A DNA stretch of 12,041 bases from Emcibacteraceae bacterium. GTDB taxonomy: Bacteria > Pseudomonadota > Alphaproteobacteria > Sphingomonadales > Emcibacteraceae. Made by a program: the position numbers and the translations under genes. How positions within the stretch are numbered: the stretch's first letter is position 1; every line of letters starts with the position of its first letter. The stretch lies in assembly GCA_016763335.1 (NCBI GenBank), contig JAESUD010000203.1, positions 1 to 12,041 of the forward strand, given 5' to 3'. A model generated the notes under the pieces. It saw only the letters and a program-made list of their open reading frames with translations. It searched no databases and was not told the DNA's origin. This document shows positions 6,343-12,041 of this stretch, one piece after another.

Positions 6343-8535
6343 TTAAAAACTACCCTGTACAGTAAATTGATATACTCTTGGTTTTCCGTTTTCTCTTTCT
6401 TCTCTTTTATAAATTTCGTTAAAACGGATATGGTCTGTGTACCTTATTGTTGTTGCATGGCCACCGGAACCACTTATTTCCAGCATATCAAACCGTACTT
6501 TGACGCCATTTTTAAGATTATATTCTGCAAATGCTTTTATGAAAGCAGATGGACTTAACGGATTATAATACTTCATGTCGTATTTCGCCCAGTCACTACG
6601 GATTTTAATACCAAAACCATAAGAAAAACGCCATTTTGTGATGTCATGGCGGAAATCAACATTATAAACATGGTCAGAATAATTTGCAAAATTGCGCATC
6701 AATTGGGTAAATTGGTCTAAGGAACGGCGTTTTTCATAACGGTAACCAAGACTAAGCACCGCTTCGGGTACACCAATAAACCCCATGCGTAGATTACTTT
6801 TAAGATCAATACCATAAATATAGGCAGATGTAATATTCCCTTGTGTCGGCGTAAAACTAATTTCATCACGTAGAGCATCAGACGGCGGTAAGGCAAAAAA
6901 CTCTTCAATACCAATCGGATTACCACCAAAATCTACATAATCTGTAAAATCAACACGGGTTTGATGATCTTTCCTGTAATGGTAATAGGTTGATCCTTCT
7001 ATTGAGCCGGCATCATTTGGCAAACGATGTTCATAAGCGAGACTAAATTCCCAAGTCTGTGTTGGCAATAATTCAGTATTTCCCACTTTTAACTCATCAT
7101 TCTGCGCATCGTAAGATGTGACAAAAGTATCAAAACGTAGCTGACTTACCTTTTTTTCCACCGTGGCACGGAATTGATCATTTTTTGTATAATCATAACG
7201 AAAATCAATGCGAGGTTTAAAATAGGTAAATGCAGTATCACGACGGTTTATACTACCATCCAGCAATATATTATCAGCAACAATTTTTGAAAACTCAGTT
7301 GTTAGTGAGCTTTGCACAACCATACTAGGTGAAATGTTATAGTTATGAATTGCAAAAATTTCATAGCGATTTTCTTTGATTTTTACATTATCATTTGTTC
7401 CAAGTTCCAGCGGGTCCGCCTCAATTGAACGATCATAATTTTGAAAAGTTTTTGAAAATTTATTTATGGCACCCTCACCACCAATTTCAATCGATTGATC
7501 ACCAAAAATAGTGATGGTTGTTGAACTTCTTAAAATTTTCTCACTGCGTCGAGTATCCGTAAATTCATTCTCATACATAAATGAAGGCATTTCAAAATCA
7601 CGAACACGCGTAATTTCAGTATCTTCGATGTTTTGATTAATAACAAAAAGCGATTTAAATTTCCCAATTGAACCAAGGGTAAAAGTATAATCACCGCCAA
7701 TTTCCCATTTTTCATTATCACTATTACGGTCCCAGATCACATTGTCTGCCTCATTACCCATTTCTATTCTGGTTTCATGAAATTTAAACTTGTTAGGTTC
7801 AAAAAGTCCGTTAAGACGTAATTCATCACCACTCTCAAATGAATAGGTCAAATTGGATGTGAGCTTTATACCTTTAAAATTAAAGGCGTGATCAACAACC
7901 TGGGTGCCCGTCTGAACATCATTTTCATCATAAAAAATTTCACCGCGCGGACGATATCCATTATCATTTTTACGCTCTGCTGCGACACTATATTCCAAGT
8001 TACCCGTGCTTCCTGAATGAGAAACAAGAAACTGCGGAAGCAAATCATAGCCGGAAGTATATTCGCCAAAAATCCGCCAGAAAGTAGTTGATTTTGCACC
8101 ACCTTCTTTAAGCAGAATATTAATAACAAGCCCCTGACTTTGAACATCAAGGCCGCTTGTCGCACCACGGATAAGATCAATTTTTAAAATTTGTTCCGCA
8201 GAAATGCGCGCTAAAGCATCATTAATATTATTTGATTTACCCGCAAGACGTCGGCCATCAATCAATATCTGATCACCGCCCGACCCAAAACCACGTTGAT
8301 TATTTCGCTGGCGACGATTTTTATTGAGAATGTCAGGAACACCAGGAATGCGTTGCAGCATATCAAGCAAGGTAACAGGGGCGAATTTAACGAAATATGC
8401 CTGTTCATAAGAAACTATTGATGCATCGCTTATCGCGTCTTCAGTGGCAATGGCAGGGCTTATTAAGTTGCTAACAATAAAACCGCAGCATAAAATTGGC
8501 GTAATAAAAAGTGTTGGTAATCGCGTTTTACCCAT
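6343..8535 (-). CDS. TonB-dependent outer-membrane receptor (downstream copy of tandem pair)
   Basis: This 730-residue receptor should import a ligand across the outer membrane using TonB energy. It has a signal peptide ending PAIA at about residue 30. A TonB-box-like ASIVSYE (38-44) follows. The plug domain (about 50-145) contains PVTLLDMLQR, GSGGDQILIDG, a LAGK-NNI segment and IRGATSGLDVQSQGLVINI. The rest is a long beta-barrel of alternating hydrophobic strands ending in VQGSF; the terminal Phe suits recognition by the BAM machinery. The barrel keeps the usual LLPTQTWEFSLAYEHRL-type strand. I see no STN domain. A GGGA lies about 11 nt upstream of the ATG. It is clearly paralogous to the gene just upstream. 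The ligand is unknown; neither a siderophore nor a B12 system is indicated by the neighbours. Confidence 0.93.
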   Translation of the reverse strand: MGKTRLPTLFITPILCCGFIVSNLISPAIATEDAISDASIVSYEQAYFVKFAPVTLLDMLQRIPGVPDILNKNRRQRNNQRGFGSGGDQILIDGRRLAGKSNNINDALARISAEQILKIDLIRGATSGLDVQSQGLVINILLKEGGAKSTTFWRIFGEYTSGYDLLPQFLVSHSGSTGNLEYSVAAERKNDNGYRPRGEIFYDENDVQTGTQVVDHAFNFKGIKLTSNLTYSFESGDELRLNGLFEPNKFKFHETRIEMGNEADNVIWDRNSDNEKWEIGGDYTFTLGSIGKFKSLFVINQNIEDTEITRVRDFEMPSFMYENEFTDTRRSEKILRSSTTITIFGDQSIEIGGEGAINKFSKTFQNYDRSIEADPLELGTNDNVKIKENRYEIFAIHNYNISPSMVVQSSLTTEFSKIVADNILLDGSINRRDTAFTYFKPRIDFRYDYTKNDQFRATVEKKVSQLRFDTFVTSYDAQNDELKVGNTELLPTQTWEFSLAYEHRLPNDAGSIEGSTYYHYRKDHQTRVDFTDYVDFGGNPIGIEEFFALPPSDALRDEISFTPTQGNITSAYIYGIDLKSNLRMGFIGVPEAVLSLGYRYEKRRSLDQFTQLMRNFANYSDHVYNVDFRHDITKWRFSYGFGIKIRSDWAKYDMKYYNPLSPSAFIKAFAEYNLKNGVKVRFDMLEISGSGGHATTIRYTDHIRFNEIYKREERENGKPRVYQFTVQGSF

Positions 8536-8667
8536 CTAATCTTGTCCCGTAAAAGTCTATTTATCTGTTTAACCCCATAGTATTTCAAATAAATTTTGAC
8601 TTCATGCGGTACTATATCGGGTATAGATCAAATGAAGTTTATATGCAAATGTTATATTATAATGTAA
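8536..8667 (-). promoter_or_regulatory. Intergenic region between tandem receptor genes, with imperfect inverted repeat and possible promoter
   Basis: The 132 bp contain an inverted repeat: ACTTCAT (8599-8605) pairs with ATGAAGT (8632-8638), and nested inside CTATA (8612-8616) pairs with TATAG (8622-8626). A weak minus-strand promoter, TTGCAT (8643-8648), 17-bp spacer, TATACC (8620-8625), would overlap the repeat, as an operator would. The promoter match is poor, and the palindrome may instead form an RNA hairpin between the two cistrons. Confidence 0.3.
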
Positions 8668-10914
8668 TTAAAAAGTTCCCTGTATCGATAATTCAAATTC
8701 TTGTGGTGTATCAGTGCGTCGTTGTTCCTGATTGCTAAATTCATCAAAACGGATTTGATCCGTATAATTAAAGCGGTTAGAAACACCGCGCCGTCCCGTA
8801 ATACGTTTTGCATCAAGGCGTACTTTAATACCGTCAAGAATTTGGTACTCGGCAAATATGCCAATATTCGCTTGTGGGCTAAAGGGCCAGTAATATCTTA
8901 TGTCATAAGTAGCACCGTCGCTTTGAAATGCCCCTCGCAAGCCATAAGAAAAACCTAACTCTGTAATATCATGGCGGAAATCTATATCAACCCGGTGTTC
9001 CGGTTTACGTTCGAATGTGCGTTCTTCGAGAGTAAATTGATCAATGACTTTCGTTTTCTCATATTTATATGTGGCACTAATTGTCGCTTGCGGCAAACCG
9101 ACAAGACCAAGACGTAAATTGCTTTTTACGGTAACACCGTATGCACTCGCTTTATCAACATTTCCGGTTGCTCGAATAAAACCTGATCCTGCATCGCTAT
9201 CTATCACGCCACGAAGTGCTAAAGTAGGCGGTAGAGCAAAAAATTCTTCAACCCCGATAATATCACCCGCAAAATTCTGATAGTCGGTAAAGTCAACCTG
9301 AGTAATATAATCTGTATAGCGTTTATAAAAAGGTTCTATTTCAAATGAACCCGCATCATTAGCAAACCGATGTTCGTAAGCAAATGAAACCTCCCATACT
9401 CGTTCCGGTACGATATTGGTGTTGCCTATTCTGAATTCTTCTGACCTTTGATCAAATTCTGCTACAAAATTATCAAAGTCAAGCTGACTGACTTTCTTCT
9501 CAACGGTAAATCTTAATTGATCGCTACCGGTAATGTCATAACGCAAATTAACCCGCGGCTTTAAATAGGTAAATTTAGTGTCACGACGATTAATCGTACC
9601 ATCAAGAAGAATATTATCAGCAACGATATTTGAAAATTCCGTCGTGAGCGAGCTTTGTAAAACGAGGCTTGAGGAAAAATTATATGTGTGATTGGCGAAT
9701 ATCTCGTATCTGTTTTCTTTAATTTTCACATTATCAGACTCGTCGTCCTGAAAAACTAAAGGATCCGTCGCTGATGCACTCTCAAATCTATCAAATTTTT
9801 TATCAAACGTGTTGATAGCAACTTCTGCACCGACTTCTAACGTCTGAGAACTTGTTATACCTTTGGTCAATGAAACGCGTAGTATTTTTTCTCTTTTATC
9901 TTCAATTTCTTTTTCTTGGATATTTTCAAACTGGGCAGCACCAGCACCGGTAAAACGATCAACAACACTATCCGTCGTATCTTGATTAACAACAAACAAT
10001 GCTTTTAAGCGTCCTAGAGATCCAAAATTGCGTGTGTAATCACCACCAACTTCCCATTTATCGAAATCTCTGTCCGTAAGCCATAAAATACTTTCCGGAC
10101 TATCACCAGTTTTAATACGAGGTTCATTCCCTTTCATTGTATTGGGTTCATAAAGACCGTTTAGACGCAATACCGCACCCTCTTCAAAATTATAAGTAAG
10201 GTTGGTATTAAATGTGAAGCCCCTGAAATTAAACTCAGGATCAATTTTTCGTCTACCGGTTTCTACGCCGTTCGCATCAAAGAAAATATCATTGCGGTCA
10301 AAATAACCATTATTACTGGACCGTTCCCCGCTAATGGTATAGTCAAGATTACCCGCTGAACCACTATGAGATAATAAAAACTCTAATCCCGGTGCGTGAC
10401 CTATTTTATATTCACTGGTAACTTTCCAAAATGTTGTAGAGGTGGTTGCCCCCTCTGATAAGACAATGTTAATCACCAGCCCCTGACTTTGAACATCAAG
10501 TCCACTTGTCGCACCACGTATCAGTTCTACTTTTTCAACCTGATTGGCAGAAATTCGCCCAAGAGTATCATCAATGTTATTTGCTTTACCAGCCAAACGC
10601 TTGCCATCAATTAGTATTTGATCCCCGCCAGAACCAAAACCACGTTCCCCGCCATTATTTCCGCCGCCGCCGCGACGTTGACGTCTGTTTTTATTTAATA
10701 TTTCAGAAACACCCGGAACCCGTTGCAACATATCAAGCAAAGTAACCGGTGCATATTTTGTAAAGTAATCTTTTTCATATGTAACCACGGCCGCCTCATC
10801 ACCAGTGCCGGTTGATTGAGCGTAAACAGTATTATTTGATAATGCCAATGAGCTAGATAATAACAAAACCGATATTGATTGTTTAATTATTTTATTACCT
10901 TTTCGGTGTTGCAT
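8668..10914 (-). CDS. TonB-dependent outer-membrane receptor (upstream copy of tandem pair)
   Basis: This 748-residue paralogue has the same layout as the downstream receptor. The signal peptide is cleaved near TVYA (29-32), and the TonB-box-like stretch is AAVVTYE (41-47). The plug (about 51-152) has PVTLLDMLQR, GSGGDQILIDG and the same IRGATSGLDVQSQGLVINI block. The beta-barrel ends SIQGTF. The plug carries a 7-residue Gly-rich expansion (RGGGGNNGGE, 81-90) where the other copy has NNQ. Barrel strands such as ENRYEIFA and VADNILLDG plus INRRDT are shared, while stretches between strands, likely extracellular loops, differ. That fits paralogues with related but distinct ligands. AGGGAA lies about 11 nt before the ATG. 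It heads the minus-strand gene series and is divergent from the serine hydrolase. Confidence 0.93.
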   Translation of the reverse strand: MQHRKGNKIIKQSISVLLLSSSLALSNNTVYAQSTGTGDEAAVVTYEKDYFTKYAPVTLLDMLQRVPGVSEILNKNRRQRRGGGGNNGGERGFGSGGDQILIDGKRLAGKANNIDDTLGRISANQVEKVELIRGATSGLDVQSQGLVINIVLSEGATTSTTFWKVTSEYKIGHAPGLEFLLSHSGSAGNLDYTISGERSSNNGYFDRNDIFFDANGVETGRRKIDPEFNFRGFTFNTNLTYNFEEGAVLRLNGLYEPNTMKGNEPRIKTGDSPESILWLTDRDFDKWEVGGDYTRNFGSLGRLKALFVVNQDTTDSVVDRFTGAGAAQFENIQEKEIEDKREKILRVSLTKGITSSQTLEVGAEVAINTFDKKFDRFESASATDPLVFQDDESDNVKIKENRYEIFANHTYNFSSSLVLQSSLTTEFSNIVADNILLDGTINRRDTKFTYLKPRVNLRYDITGSDQLRFTVEKKVSQLDFDNFVAEFDQRSEEFRIGNTNIVPERVWEVSFAYEHRFANDAGSFEIEPFYKRYTDYITQVDFTDYQNFAGDIIGVEEFFALPPTLALRGVIDSDAGSGFIRATGNVDKASAYGVTVKSNLRLGLVGLPQATISATYKYEKTKVIDQFTLEERTFERKPEHRVDIDFRHDITELGFSYGLRGAFQSDGATYDIRYYWPFSPQANIGIFAEYQILDGIKVRLDAKRITGRRGVSNRFNYTDQIRFDEFSNQEQRRTDTPQEFELSIQGTF
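10661..10672. repeat. CCG trinucleotide repeat in the receptor plug
   Basis: Four CCG units in an otherwise low-GC gene encode the Gly run in the plug of the upstream receptor. Copy-number change here stays in frame and would only lengthen or shorten the glycine loop. Confidence 0.6.
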
Positions 10915-11172
10915 TTATTTAAGTTCCCTGAAAAATTATTTTTATATGATATCATTAAATAAAAAATTCTAAGATCACAATACGAAAATTCTAACGTTTT
11001 CGTGACTTTAGAAAAAAATATAGCTTATTATTATAGTTATAATTCTAATACGAAGTTAATAATAAAACCATGCGTTTTAATTAAAAAAAATAGTTTCCTG
11101 AACTATTCACTTTAAATTTTTGATTTCCCTGACTAATGTAAAAAATAAAAATTAACTTAAGGCCAATAAACC
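10915..11172. promoter_or_regulatory. Divergent regulatory region between TonB receptor and serine hydrolase genes
   Basis: This 258-bp AT-rich region must carry the promoters of both divergent genes. It contains a perfect 10-bp palindrome ATGATATCAT (10946-10955), 32 bp before the receptor start. It also has a 7-bp inverted repeat ACGAAAA/TTTTCGT around an 8-nt centre (10982-11003). Direct repeats are AATTCTAA (10965-10972, 10987-10994, 11041-11048) and AATACGAA (10979-10986, 11047-11054). Related words TTTCCTGAACTA (11094-11105) and TTTCCCTGACTA (11124-11135) lie 30 bp apart. I cannot fix a -35/-10 pair with confidence. Confidence 0.45.
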
Positions 11173-12041
11173 ATGAAAACGTCCCTTTTAAAGCCATCAT
11201 TAATTGTGTCTTTATTTATTTTTGCCGTAACACCCAGTTATGCCGCAGAGTTAGCAGAAAGTACCCTTGATAATTATGTTGAAAAAGCCATGCAGACATT
11301 TGACATTCCCGGCATTGCGGTCGGCATTATCAAGAACGGTGAAATTGAACATTTAAAAGGATATGGCGTACGCGAAGCTGGAAATGACATGGCCATTAAT
11401 CCAGACACCATGTATGCCATTGCATCAAACAGTAAGGCATTTACATCATCAGCTCTTGCGATCCTTGTTGATGACGGCCTACTTGATTGGGATGATAAGG
11501 TTATTGATTATATCCCAAATTTTCGCCTGATGGATCCGTGGATAACACGGGAATTCACCATTCGTGATTTACTTACTCACAGAAGCGGAATGGGACTTGG
11601 CGCCGGCGATTTAATGTTCTGGCCGACAACAGAAGTGAGCCGTGAAGAAATTATTCATAATGTTCGCCACCTTAAAATGGTGAGCGGCTTTCGAGCGTCA
11701 TACGCATATGATAATTTGTTATATGTCGTGGCCGGTGAAGTAATCGCCGTAGCCACAAACATGTCATATGAACAATTTGTTCAAACACGGATTATAAATC
11801 AACTGGCAATGGGAACAAGCTGCTTTGCCGATCTTAGCGGCCTTAAACCAGAAGATAATATTGCCGAACCCCATGTATTAGTGGACGGGAAAATGCAAAA
11901 AGCAACCCGGCTTCAGGAATTCGGCGAACCAATGGTCATCGCTGCGGCCGGGGGACTTCAATGTAGTGCCCGAGCATTAATGAGCTGGTTGAATATGCAT
12001 CTTAACGACGGTGCTGGTTTAATTTCAAAGAGGCAACATGA
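11173..12041 (+). CDS. Exported serine hydrolase, beta-lactamase class C/EstB family (partial, cut by window end)
   Basis: The first 289 residues of a penicillin-recognising-fold hydrolase are visible, and the frame is still open at the right edge. A signal peptide (MKTSLLKPSLIVSLFIFAVT, cleavage near SYA at 22-24) sends it to the periplasm. The catalytic S85-N-S-K88 tetrad follows YAIA, and the second motif is Y179-D-N181 (SYAYDN). Also typical of the family are IPGIAVGIIKNGE, LLTHRSGM and AAGGLQCSA. The third motif (H/K-x-G) should lie beyond the window. Members include esterases, D-aminopeptidases, D,D-peptidases and true beta-lactamases, and the sequence does not decide between them. AAGG lies 10 nt before the ATG. 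The gene is divergent from the receptor genes and may share control with them. Confidence 0.9.
   Translation, partial: MKTSLLKPSLIVSLFIFAVTPSYAAELAESTLDNYVEKAMQTFDIPGIAVGIIKNGEIEHLKGYGVREAGNDMAINPDTMYAIASNSKAFTSSALAILVDDGLLDWDDKVIDYIPNFRLMDPWITREFTIRDLLTHRSGMGLGAGDLMFWPTTEVSREEIIHNVRHLKMVSGFRASYAYDNLLYVVAGEVIAVATNMSYEQFVQTRIINQLAMGTSCFADLSGLKPEDNIAEPHVLVDGKMQKATRLQEFGEPMVIAAAGGLQCSARALMSWLNMHLNDGAGLISKRQH

Noticed and set aside
8652..8864. Minus-strand 70-codon ORF at the end of the upstream receptor
   Set aside because: It is another frame of the receptor's 3' end, with no recognisable product.
11173..12041. Assignment as a resistance beta-lactamase
   Set aside because: The S-x-x-K and Y-x-N motifs are shared by esterases and D,D-peptidases, and the third motif is outside the window.

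Overview
The window looks like chromosome from a low-GC, Gram-negative bacterium, most likely an alphaproteobacterium. The evidence is a soluble double-PAS chemoreceptor of a type common in that class, two TonB-dependent outer-membrane receptors ending in Phe, and several exported proteins with Sec signal peptides. Intergenic DNA is very AT-rich. I see no tRNA, rRNA, CRISPR array, transposase or integrase. Taxonomy is inferred from gene content only.

Layout. 1-1447 (minus): a methyl-accepting chemotaxis protein with two PAS repeats and no membrane segments. It runs off the left edge and is split into two frames by an apparent one-base deletion near 1204. 1448-1755: an AT-rich divergent intergenic region with repeated TTAAATAAA words. 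1756-2949 (plus): a PLP-dependent class V aminotransferase-fold enzyme, convergent with and overlapping by 4 bp the next gene. 2946-4244 (minus): a soluble GGDEF-EAL protein in which both catalytic centres look degenerate. 4303-6169 (minus): a compact group of two small exported Sel1-repeat proteins and an exported VanX/DdpX-type D-Ala-D-Ala dipeptidase with an extra N-terminal domain. 6343-10914 (minus): two tandem paralogous TonB-dependent receptors. 10915-11172: a divergent regulatory region rich in short repeats and palindromes. 11173-12041 (plus): the N-terminal part of an exported serine hydrolase of the beta-lactamase class C/EstB type, cut by the right edge.

Possible joint role (inference). 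From 10914 down to 2946 all genes lie on the minus strand in the order receptor, receptor, Sel1, Sel1, dipeptidase, c-di-GMP-type protein. A serine hydrolase is divergent at the head and a PLP enzyme convergent at the tail. The dipeptidase, the penicillin-recognising-fold hydrolase and the TonB receptors together suggest uptake and periplasmic processing of a peptide ligand. D-amino-acid-containing or cell-wall-derived peptides are an attractive guess. The chemoreceptor and the GGDEF-EAL protein add sensing and second-messenger functions next door, but nothing in the sequence ties them directly to the transport genes.
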